This document shows, piece after piece, positions 12,801 to 24,800 of a DNA stretch of 64,000 nt. Both the position numbers and the translations under genes were made by a program. Under the pieces are notes generated by a model. The model worked only from the letters and a program-made list of their open reading frames with translations, was not told the DNA's origin and searched no databases. Source of the stretch: Effrenium voratum (Eukaryota > Sar > Dinophyceae > Suessiales > Symbiodiniaceae); contig CAUJNA010001768.1 of assembly GCA_963377175.1 (NCBI GenBank), positions 477,501 to 541,500 of the forward strand, in the 5' to 3' direction. Numbering within the stretch: the stretch's first letter is position 1; every line of letters starts with the position of its first letter.

Positions 12801-15800
12801 CGGTGCTCATACAGCTGGAACCTGCATCAAGCAACTCGGTAGTCCCCTTTAGGTTTGCAGTGACATCGGCCAATTCTCATGTCCCGCAGAACAACGTCGC
12901 CCTGGAAGTACGAAGTTGCCGGCTTCTCATGCCGATGCATGCTAAAGCCTCGCAGAGGCCAGAATGCTGATAAGCTGCATCTTGAACGGTAGCCTTCAAG
13001 CTAGCCTAAGAGAAAGCATGGCAATCGAAGCTGACAAGCCACAATCAAAGAGTCCCAAACATCCCCGCCCAAGGGATTCTACTTGAAGGCCAACATCTGC
13101 CTCCAAGCTAAACTCTCACGTCGCACGCTTTGGGGCTGATAAAACAAGGTTCCAGTCCAGCAGGGTCATCGCAAAGCACTCACATCCCACGAGGCATCAA
13201 AATATACCTTTCTGCAATCCTCAAAGCATGTCAACCATACCCAGACACTCCATGTAGGGAATATTTGTATAACCACATTCGCCTTCTAAATGGGTTAAAC
13301 GTTGGAATATATTGCTCACATGGGGTATGTGGGGTAGGTGATGGATGGCATTTGCCAAGAGAAGCGGAAACAAATCGGCCGCGATGCGAGAAAGAGACGA
13401 ATAGAACACGGAGTCTCGTGTGCCCTTTAAAACTTTAGAGGCGTCACCAGAATAGGGCTGACCCCCCGAATAACACAGGATTGAACGGTTGGCGGCTGCC
13501 ATAAGAACCTCATCCGAGTCGCTGAATGTGCGAAGCCAATAGAACACCACCCGACATGGGTGATGCCGTTTTCCTCCTCAGCTCCCTCCCTGCACTTCAT
13601 ATGATCAATTCGTGGTGCCTTGCCAAACGAAAAAAACAAATATCAAATACCTAGGACTCCAGCGGCCATGAGAAAAAGGGGGGACACCTTTGTCAGTCAA
13701 GGGAAACGAGCTCCAAAGAACAGGAAGAAAAAGGAACGGGCACTGGAGGTCGGAGAAACGCCCGGACTCCTGCGGTGGCGGCGGTGGCGGCGGCGGTGCT
13801 GGCACGTCGCTCATGCCCGGGAAGGCATTTGCTTGGCCCATGGAGCGCGCTGGCGCCTGAGCGCGTCGCTTGAAGTGGGGCTCGACCCCTGAGCTGGGGT
13901 CGAGCCCGGTATCAAGCGAGTAGACAACTCGGGGGTGTCCCCGAAAAGCTCAGGTTCCTCTCTTACATAAGACATCATGCTTACCAATATATGTGAAAAC
14001 AACAAGGGGTGTATTCATCAACCCAGTTCTCGGGTGCTGAGATGGAGGAACCCAAAACAAATGATACTATTGACTTGCCCGGGCGAGCCTCATCAATGCC
14101 TGCAGGGTTGCGCAGCAAGCTGAAAACTGCAACGTCACTTGGATCAAGAGAGACATCATCATGTGTCAATATCCTTTCCAAATCAATCTCCAGAACCCCG
14201 GGTCGGATATGCTTTGCTCCATTTGAGCAAATCCTTTTCCCGTCAAGGCAGGCATCCCCAAGTCTTCCCGACTCCCAAAGCAATCCATCCCTGCGTGTTC
14301 CACTACCCTGCCCTGCCGAGTTGACTTGTCAGACAAATTCTCAAACTTTTGAAGGGCTTGACTCAAACGACGAAGCAACATACAACTGTAAAGCCAAATT
14401 AGCAGGTATGTCTCCGCTGGCCCTACCATAGCTGAATATCTGTCCCTGACCCCAGCCCGAAACGTGCAGGCAACACAAATGTTCGCCCTTGAGAGCTATG
14501 TAAGATTCAAGTCATTGGCCCAACATCCCTAAACCCCCAACCCCCCCTAACCCCCAAAGCCCCCAAAGCCCCCTAAAGCCCCCAAAGCCCCCAAAGCCCT
14601 CAAAGCCCTTAAAGCCCGCAATATCCACCTCCCAAAAACAGCCCCCACCCCAAAAGAAGCAACAAAACCACATCCTACACATCGCCCAGCAGGACCCCAA
14701 AATCTCGCCTGCTCCAAGGCAGGACTGCTCATGTCAGGCAGCGGCGGCTTCGGTGGCCCAGCCTGCGGTTTTCGGCACACCGAACCGGACCCGTTTTCGG
14801 GGGGAAACATCCGGCCGTTTGGGGATCTTCGTCGTTCGAAGCGACAGCGTTTGCAGCAAACTTGCCGCAGGCTTTACGGGTCAATGGGAAGTCAACGGAT
14901 TGAATCGAGCATGATGTCCATCATCGAACCCTCGAGACTTCCGGCAAACTTTGTCTACGACTTTAACCTCGAGACTTGCGGTAGGCTGTGTCTGTTTCTT
15001 TTGGCGTTCCGAAGAAATTATCATCTAAGACATGGTCAATTTGAAGCTGCAGTGGCTCTCAACTGCAGATCCTGGCTTCCAGTATAATGGGTAGGCAGCC
15101 GCGCTCTCTTGTTTGAAGGATGGTCTCCTCGGGCACCTAGCACAGTATATAGGTAAACCCCATGCAAAGAATGTACTGGTTTCACAAAGCCTTGGAGCAA
15201 GACATCCGCCAAACGCAACATGGCCAATCAAGACTCAGCTGCCCTTTAAGCCTGTCACGCGACTTGACATCCCCAACAGGATGGTTCGAGTATCAACACT
15301 CAAGATCGGCACTATACACAAGGTTCATCCGGGCCAGAAGACGGTTTTTTGTTTTCCCGCTTAAACATCACCTCGCGCCAGTGCAAAGCTCTGGCCAAAA
15401 AAAAAGAAAGAACCAGTATTCATATTCGCGCCTTCTCACCTTGCAGCGCCCAGTGCTTGGCCTCCTCCCACTTCCGCAGCTCCGTGTACCTCGTTACACC
15501 ATATCCCGCCACCAGGAAACATGACGCGGTAAAGGCCTTTGAAGGGTTCACAGACGCCAACCACAGCTTCATGCCATTCATGGCATGTTGGGCGGCCAAA
15601 AAAGGTTTTGGACAAGCAAACAACTGGAGACCACGACGTGATTAGCAGTAGACCTCTGCGCAGAAGACCGATTCATACCTCGGAGACATGATTCAGTGGT
15701 CTAGCATTTAAATTCCAACGTCACACGCGAGCATCGCCGCCAGCTTCTTGCACCGCAAGCGAAGCATAAATTAGGGCTGCAAGGACCTCGATGTAGCTTT

Positions 15801-18800
15801 CTCCAGGCGTGGACAGAGCACCCGGGCCACAAGCTGGCGGGAACAAAAAGCTGTTCAAGAAAAAACCGTTTCATCTCCGCGTGAGCAAAGGCCAACCAAC
15901 GGACAACACACACATACCCCACTCCCACTGCACCCCGCCCCCGGGAACTGACCCCTCCATCTGGGGCCCCACCCCCCATACCCCGCGTCTTGCCGGGTCA
16001 CATCTCCACGGCGGCATGGAAGGCGCGGGCACGGCCGTAGTGCTGAGCCGCCTCCCCATACTTGCCCTGGAAGGCCAACACCTGCACCAGTCTGTTGGCC
16101 GGCAGCTCTTGGTTTTTTCCACGTTGCAACACAAATCCAACTTGTTTCAAGTTGTCTTGGTGTTGGTTTGCTAATCTGTTGGGAAGCTCTTTGCCCGGAG
16201 TCTTGCTGGAGTCTTGCTGGCAATGGCCATGCTTCATTGATTGCGGCTGGTAGTGGCCAAGTGGCCAGTGGCATGGCCATGCCATTCTGTGGTTTGAGTT
16301 GCCTTGTCTGGGTTGCAGCGAATCTGCTTCCATTCCCAGCTGGGTGCGTCTTTTTTAGCCGATAACTTGTTTTGGTTGAAAAGGAAAACCAAAAGGACTA
16401 ACCAATTTAGGGGTCCCCTAAAAAACGACAGACTCAGGACCTGAAAAAAACAGCCTTCCGGTATCTTCACTTGACATGGACGAAACATGGAAAACCAAAA
16501 GGCTTGAAGGTTGGCTTCGCCAACTCAGTCTGCTGTTGCTTTGAGCATTGTATTGCTCCGAGCCTTCCACCCTGGGGCACGGATTATGTCGTGGACTGCG
16601 ACGTGTCAAGTGCGGCGGTCCAGAGACGCTAAGTGAATGCCTTCCTTGGCTCTCATTTGAAAATACAGACATACAAAAGCAGCAAGAGACTGTACCTCAG
16701 ATGCCCAGGGCCCTTTTTTGTTGGTTGAGTTTAAGGGGGAACCTTTACCCAAGGGTTAGATGGAAGAAAAGAACACCACTGGGCAACAAAGGTACATAAG
16801 CTCAAGTATGGAACAAACGCATATGCTCCGTGTGGCTAACTCGAGGGAGTCTGAGATAGTCTGAGAAGCCGGATCACACATTTAACCCCAAAGGGCAAGA
16901 AGGCGAGCCATCAAACTCATCAGCTAAAAGCCCAGCGGAAATCTGTCGAAACGCGTGGGACCTGGCCAAGTTCAAAGGACACCAGTGTGAAATCATGGTC
17001 ATTGGGCCATATTCAGGGTACATTTACCAGTTGAAATTTCAAAAACCCCAAGAAGGATCAGATACCCCCAAGAAAAAGACATACCAACATGTTCAAGAGA
17101 GATCTTCGCTATAATAATTTGCCTGTGCGGTGACCAGCATCTCCTCGTCATGGGTAAGGCTGGCCTTGTGCCCGTACCTCAAACAAGAGTCCGGGTTGCA
17201 CCATGCTCCCCTCACCGCTACAAGATTATAGAGGCTCCTAGCTACCATTGTAGCAAGTTACCAGGGTGTTTCCCTTTGGTTTGTAAATGTTGGTTTCCTT
17301 TGGTTAGCTGCATCAGTAACTGCAAGCACTGGGACAGGGGACACAAGCAAACTTTTTGTTGATGCACTCAAACACAAATATCAAAATAGTTGAAGCCAGT
17401 CAAACCAGCTACTTAAGAAACAACTTGTCCGCGAAAAGGCGGATCTGGACAATGCTGTGGGATACACATCAAATCCGGGGCACTGCTGAGTGATGCGATT
17501 CAACAGGTCGATGTACCTGGCAGGTACAACTCGCTCTCAGTGGGAAGCAGCACCCACATACAAATACACATTGTGTATATTCTGTGTATGTATGTACGCA
17601 CATGCGCATAAAGCGGCCTGTGCGGTCGTCTGTATTACGAGGAACAACAACAGGCGTTGCGGTCAGCACTTATGCTCCGGCTCTGATTGGCCATGTGAGT
17701 AGCTTTGTGGCACCTGGCACGTTTGGACAGTTGCTCTTCCAGTCTGTTGCGTGTCTCTTCAGTAGTCATGGTGAGATGCTCAAGTGGTCTGCCTTGCTGC
17801 ACTTGCACTGAGTTTGCCATCCATACTTGAACACGTGCGAGTTTGACAGGTCTCGCTGGGGTGTTTCGTCGAATCTCGGTTGCTTTCTGCTCTGCTAAAA
17901 GTTTAACATTTCGTGGTTTAATGGAAAACCCACTTGGCAAAAAGGTAAAGTCCTAACATCCCTTGGCAAAATGCAAAGGAATCCTTGCTTTACTCTATTC
18001 ATGCTCTGCCCGATCTCTGCGCTCTGCTAGCAGAGCTTCGCGCCCTCCAGCACGCACCGCTCGCGTTCAGAGTGCTTGGTGCTTTGGGCTGGCCGCTGGC
18101 TGCTGTCACGTAGTTTGATAGTAAAACAAAAACTCGTCTTGCCAAGGTATCAACTACGGAGTGCCTGGTACGATCAAGCAAGAACTGCTGCCACAGCTCA
18201 AGGCATGTCAATTGAAACACAGGCCATATTTTGGACCCATAACACATCCAATTTGATGTTTCTCAACAGTGCGTTCCTATGCTGGTCATGTGGCTGACCC
18301 CTTTGAGATACTTTTGACAATTCCGTAACACAGGCTGGCTCAGCGGGGCAACATGATGTCGCATCAATCTACAGTTCGTGGCAAGTGTCGTTGCTGGTCA
18401 TTAAGAACTATCACATTCAAACCTGAAACTCCAAATGCTGATGCGCCGCATCTGAGTTGCCCTAATCCTTCCAAAAGGGTAATTGCAGCCCTTTGCCCGC
18501 CTCACGTCGCGAATGCGGATAAAGGCCTGAAGCAAAACAAACACGGGCTTCACTTGGCTTGGTGCAGCGCCTTTTGGGAGCAGTTCATCCACCGACTGGA
18601 AAGCGATGGATCGGCATCAGTCAAAGACACAAGCACACCAACACACAAACACAACAAAACAAGCACAACATCACAAACGGCAAAACACAAACACACAAAC
18701 AAACCACACACATGCGCACACACACACACACGCACACGCACACGCACAACACACACAGACACAGACACAGACACAGACACAGACACAGACACAGACACAG

Positions 18801-21800
18801 ACACAGACACAGACACAGACACAGACACGGACACGGACACGGACACGGACACGGACACAGACACAGACACAGACACAGACACAGACACAGACACAGACAC
18901 AGACACAGACACAGACACAGACACAGACACAGACACAGACACAGACACAGACACAGACACAGACACAGACACAGACACAGACACAGACACAGACACAGAC
19001 ACAGACACAGACACAGACACAGACACAGACACAGACACAGACACAGACACAGACACAGACACAGACACAGACACAGACACAGACACAGACACAGACACAG
19101 ACACAGACACAGACACAGACACAGACACAGACACAGACACAGACACAGACACAGACACAGACACAGACACAGACACAGACACAGACACAGACACAGACAC
19201 AGACACAGACACAGACACAGACACAGACACAGACACAGACACAGACACAGACACAGACACAGACACAGACACAGACACAGACACAGACACAGACACAGAC
19301 ACACACACACACACAGACACGCGCGCGCCAGTGCCACACACACACACACACACGTGCACGTGCGTACGCAGACACACAAAACGATAGGTTGGTAGGCGTT
19401 GAGTCCAACTAATCCTACAAATGGGCTCCAAATTTTGCGATACGCCCCTGCCCAAGAATGGCAATTCCATGATGGTTGGCTAAAGCGTGTCACGGAAAAG
19501 GAACTGATCTTAGGGCAAGTTTCCGGGGGACCATGTCAATCTGATTCGAAAATCCCTCAATCTCATTGGACACCTCGTCAACTTTCATGGAACCTCATAT
19601 ATACGAAATCGTGCAACATGTCCTTTTGCGATCCAATTTTTAAGTCCCCTTCTGCAATTCAGGAACTCTCGTTCCCAGTTCAAAAGTAGCATTGCTCAAT
19701 ACTGAATACTGCCCAATACTCAGGTAGTCTTCCAGGATGCCTTCAAGGACCCATCATAATTAGAGTTAGGCCCACTTAGAGAAGGTATATTTTATTGTTT
19801 GCTTCACACGGAGTCACGGGTAAAATGTAAAAATGTATCCTAAGTCTACCCCAGCCACGTGTTTGGTGGCCAAAACCTGACCTTCCGATTGCCAAGCCAA
19901 ACAAATCCCCAGCGCGCCTTCCGCGCGATGTCGAAGCGAAGGTTCTGCAAGGCATCCAGCGCCAAGAGCCGCCAATCCGCCTAGCAGCTGAACGGCTCAG
20001 GTGGAACAGGTTTCAAACCATGGGGTTCCAGGCCTCGAGTGTAACATCCTTTTCCGTGTCCTCCCCAAACCTCTGAGAGATAGGCCAAACATGTTGCTTC
20101 CTTTTCAAACCATAGGCCGTGATGGAACTGGTTTCAAACCACGTTCAGGGCTTAGATTGTAGCTTCCCTTTCAGTGTCTTCCTTGGCACATCATCTTTGC
20201 ATTCCTGAACCGATGGTCAAAACGCCAACTAGCCTCACAACAGGAACATGTCTCCCAGGATTTTTGCCTCTCCTTTTCAGGTCCCAAGTCCGGATGGGCT
20301 TGGACCAACACTTCCATTTGCTTACGCCCCCTGGAAAAAATATTTACAGTAGTGAGTTATTCCTTTTATAACCAACAAGGGAAAATCACTAAACATGTTA
20401 AACATATTCTTAAACAAATGCAAGAACAGAAAGCGCTCGATTTGGCCCAAAAACTCGCAGCGAGGGTTGCTTTGCCTCGGTGACCCCAAGGCAGCCCACT
20501 CGGTAGGCCGTCTCGAAGTCCTGGCCAACAAAAACCCAAGATTCCCATCGCTTGGGGTTCCACGCGGCCGGCAAAACGGGCGATCCGTGGAAACAAACCG
20601 CATGGTCGCATAAAAACAAATTTGCACTCAGAGTCAGCACGAACTTCCGGCCGGCTTCCTCCCCGTTAGATCTTTGCCACTCGGGGGGCTGCTTTCAGTA
20701 TCGCTTTGAATGTCTTGGAATGTCTTAACGCAAGCTCCAAAAAACTCAAGTGCCAAAGCTAAAACACGCAAGTCGAATACACACAATAAATCACAAAGTG
20801 ATAACATCCATCTCTACTTGACATGTTATATACATATACATATTATGTATACATCTTGAGGAGCCTATATTCGCCGTCGCTCAACCATGACCTCTGCAGG
20901 GGGTGGGGGGGAGGGGAGGTTGGGGGCGGGCTGTGGACGGGTGGGGTGATAGCGCACACAGTGCACTGCGCCGCCATGTCGAGGTAGCGTCGTCATGCGG
21001 GTTCGGCGGGGCAGTAGCGTACACTATGTGGAAGAAAGTCTAAGTGCTGGCTTCTGCCCACCTGACTAGGCGTCCGTGAAAGCGTGTGGGCCTTGCAAAA
21101 TTCCAGGCTGGCCTGCAGCAGTCAAGTTCAAGTCGGCGCCAAGCTTTGCGGGTGTGGGTGGGCGGACTGGCGGACGGCCGTCGGCCGACGTAGGACCCTC
21201 AGCATATATATATATATATACACATATATACATACATACTGCATTACATGTAATAGTTGCTAATAAATTCATAAACTGAACCATGCTTCTTGAGCACTAA
21301 ACATATTAATATATATATATATATAATATGTGTATTATGCATCATGAAACTACTTACCATACATAATGCTCCAAACACCCACGATTCGATGGGGTGCAAG
21401 TTGCTCAACATTCCCATTGCACCCGTCCTTCTTCTCCATATATCTGTACAGCGATGCGCTCTGTGGCACATCGATGGTCTGCATGGAAATGTAATGCCTT
21501 AGCTGGGCCGTGCTCAGATCCCTTTACCTTTTAGCGGGTGAACTGGAAACCCACTATACCCCAAAAAGCTCAAAGGCCAAATGGCTGGGATCCACCAAGC
21601 TATGCACACTTGCTTCCGCGGGTGGCGCAGAAGGGAAAACCAGTTTAAGAAAGTACGGAAGGTATTATTGTTCCGCCTGTGTTGGTGCAGGTAGGCTTGG
21701 GATCCATTGTTCTGCTACGTGGACACTTTCCTTCACGGGGCCGCTCTTCCGCGCGCGCGGAGCTTCGGCGAACCTGCCGCAAACCTTTCGAGAAATCCGC

Positions 21801-24800
21801 CGGCTGTTTGGTCCTCTTGGCTTCCTGATGGTGACCGCTTTTCTACTAAGCGTTCCGCTTCTTGTATATGCAGAAACACCTTTCTGCTTCTACTGTAATC
21901 GCTTCTCCCGGCCTGCTTTTCCAAGGCACACACGGAAGCAGCTCATATCAAACCACAAAGCTTCCACAAACCTTCCGCGCAAGAAATTATTTTTGCGAAG
22001 CCTTCCGCGTGCGCTTCCGCGCGAGGTGCACGTTTCAAGAGTGATGTCCCTCTCCCTACTTCTTTAGCCTGTGGGCAAAATAAAACGACGCTCAATAATT
22101 AATAGCAACTAGAATTGGAATTGGTGAAAAGCCTCCCCCCATTCCCCGCTGACGAATTTGGTGGGTGTGCCTTATCTTCCCTTTAATGCTAATCCCAGAT
22201 CAATCAACCCCAATATATGAAAAGATGGCGGTTTCTGGGTTTCGCGGGGAATCATCAGTTTTGGAGGGTCCGAACACCCGCTATTCATTGGTCGGGTTTC
22301 TTAATCTGGGGTCACCATTCTCTCAGTTGCCCAAAGGACCCAGAAAACAAGAAAGACCAAAATCTCAAAACCTGTTGGGTCCTTTTAAAGCTCACCTTTT
22401 GGGGCCACTTAGGAATAGACCAACATGAAACGGGTCAAAAGGTGGGTTCGGCCGAAGCGCAGGCAGAAGATCTTCGAGCCCTTGAAGCCCACCACGAAGC
22501 CTTCCGCAGATCCGAATAGGGCGTCCCCCCCCATTTGGGCGGTTTTCTGTTTGGCGTTCCTTTACCACCAAACATTATGTTTAACTTTCTGTTTGGATTT
22601 CCTTTAAAACTGCGAAAGGGTTTGAAACAGAGTTTCGGGAGAGAATAAACAGGCCCAATCCCACCAACAAGAAGAGATTGTTTAAGTCCCCCAGTTTCAA
22701 GGGCAAAGCGGTGCCCTCGGCTGGCACAACAAACGAACCAAAACAGGGTGCCTTTAACCAAAAGATGAATGAACCCAGCAAGGGCAGAGACAACCGAAAG
22801 CAAGCACAAAGCAGCAAACCAGGCAGGCAAACAATGCAGCGCAGCGAGCAAGCAAAGCAAACCAAATGCAGCACCCTCCCAAACCCGTGTCCTGACCCAC
22901 CTCCACGACCAAGCCCCCAACCGCGGCCTCCCGGCAACGCGCACCTTTTGCGCGATGATGGGCGCCGCGCCGTTGAAAGGCGCCGTGACGAGTATGGCAA
23001 GTGTGGGTTTGCCAGAGGGAAAACTTGAGCCAAACGGCGCATTGGCCGTGGCGTTGAAACATGTTGCGATAAAACTACATGCCCCCAAAAACACCCCCCT
23101 CGCCTGTACAAAGAGAAGGAGTGAATTTGGAAGGGCGCATTGGCCATATTGAAGTTGAAATGCAACAAACAAGACAAACAAAGCCGATTAGGCTACCAGG
23201 GTTCGCGACCCCATACCCGGGCACTCATTGGCGCCCGGATCCCGCCACCACCCCGAATTACGGGTATGAGGCGGATTCGCACCGGTAGCCAAATCAAACA
23301 AGAGAAAGCAACAAGAGAAAAGAACAAAGGATCAACTTCGGAATGGCCGGCATGAAGCCAAAGAACTGTCATTTGCATTGCAACCACATTGAATCATTCG
23401 ATTCAAGTGGATTTAATTTTAATTATCAGATTAGGCGCATTGGCCAGTCGGTTGAAACATGGTGCGTAGACCAATGAGCCTTGGTTATAAATTAGCACCG
23501 TCTAGGCGCGCGATCATTCGAGGACAATCGCCATGGATACCACCAGCAGCGATCCGCGGTCTAGGTCCGAGTAGGACATCACCGGCAGCGGTGCGGGGCA
23601 TCCGTGATCCTCACCACGGCACCTTGATGAGCACCATCACCAGCAGCAGCAGCGGTGCAGGAGGATTCAGACCACCAGCGGCTATAGACGCCGCCGAGGG
23701 TGACTGCCTTGCTGTGGCGACGCACACCTGACAGGTAATCGCAGCTTGCGCGAATAGCGCACAGCCACGCATGCAGATGAATTCTAAAATGGCGAATAGC
23801 CTAGACAACGAAATACGACAAGGAGCATAGTCCATCTTGTGAATTCCGAAATGAAAGCATGCGCGCGTTGGCGCAGTTATGTAAAACACACAGACAGACT
23901 TCAGGTATTACCGATGTCGTCCGCCGCCGTGCCTTCCCTTCCCCTTGCTGACATTCCAGTCCCCAGGGGGAGGAGGCACTGTCTCGGCCAACTCGTCATC
24001 GTCACCCCATGTAGGGGTATGCGGCGAGTTCGGATTCTCGAACTCGCGGGGATCACCCTGCATATGCGGCTGCCAACCCTGTGGCATTGCGCCAGGCCAC
24101 ATTTGTGGCATCATGCCAGCCATGGGCTGATGCATGTATCCTCCCATTGGGAAAGTGGGATACATCGGACTCGGGAAAGGGAAAGGGCCAGCCTGTGCAC
24201 CCTTGTACCCCGACCCACGAGCATCAGGCTGATGCCCGCCAGTGGGAGTTCTCGATCTGGCGGATCCGCCACGACCGAACTGCCCTTGTTGGTAGCCGTA
24301 TTGGCCACCCTTGCCTTTGTACTGATCACCCTTGTGACCCTTTCCTGGAAACTGGTCACCCTTGTGACCTCCACCCTTGGGCCAGGATTGCGCAGGGGCT
24401 TTGCCCTTTTGCTGATCCCCCTTTGACCTGGATTCAGGTCGCGGGGTAGCAGACCGATGATCTCCCCTAGGAGTGGCTGCCCGCCTATGGTGCTTCCCAG
24501 TCGGCGGGTCAGCAAAGACAATGGCGCTTTGGCCGTCGCGCTGTGCAGCGGGGACCATGTCAACCTTGTTGTTCTCGACATAAATGTATGCCTCAGCATA
24601 CTCAATCGGGGCCGTGATGGATCCACCACCGGCCCGCAGAGAGTCGATACTCAAATCAAGAACTGTGGAGGCATCAAAACTTGGGTCCTCACTATTGAAG
24701 TCCGAGAGGCGTCGCTCTGCCTGTACCAATGACATTATAATGTCCGCACGTGAGGCGCCTAGGCCATACAGCGGAACCAAATATCCGTCCTCAATTCCGA

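Larger units (their letters stand above)
11161..15439 (-). other. Long IFT122 intron (4.3 kb)
   Basis: Contains a strong perfect hairpin (13867-13918), a C-rich CCCCAAAG repeat (14526-14618), and two exon-like segments that I do not assign: a proline-rich frame near 13.8 kb and a segment near 11.8-11.9 kb bounded by GCAG and GTCTGT. The flanking IFT122 exons join in phase without them. They may be alternative exons, remnants of other genes, or chance. Confidence 0.65.

Noticed and set aside
13605..13841. Proline-rich frame as an extra IFT122 exon
   Set aside because: Exons 15440-15489 and 11070-11160 join in phase and align to the family protein without it.
18353..19493. Long frames of Thr-Asp, His-Arg, Gln-Thr, Val-Ser, Cys-Leu and Val-Cys dipeptides
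   Set aside because: They arise because the ACAGAC hexamer has no stop codon in most frames on both strands; there is no other coding sign.
22435..23181. 248-codon hydrophobic frame, also present at 58.9-59.4 kb
   Set aside because: It covers the LTR and is open in several phases on both strands; the hydrophobic look comes from base composition.
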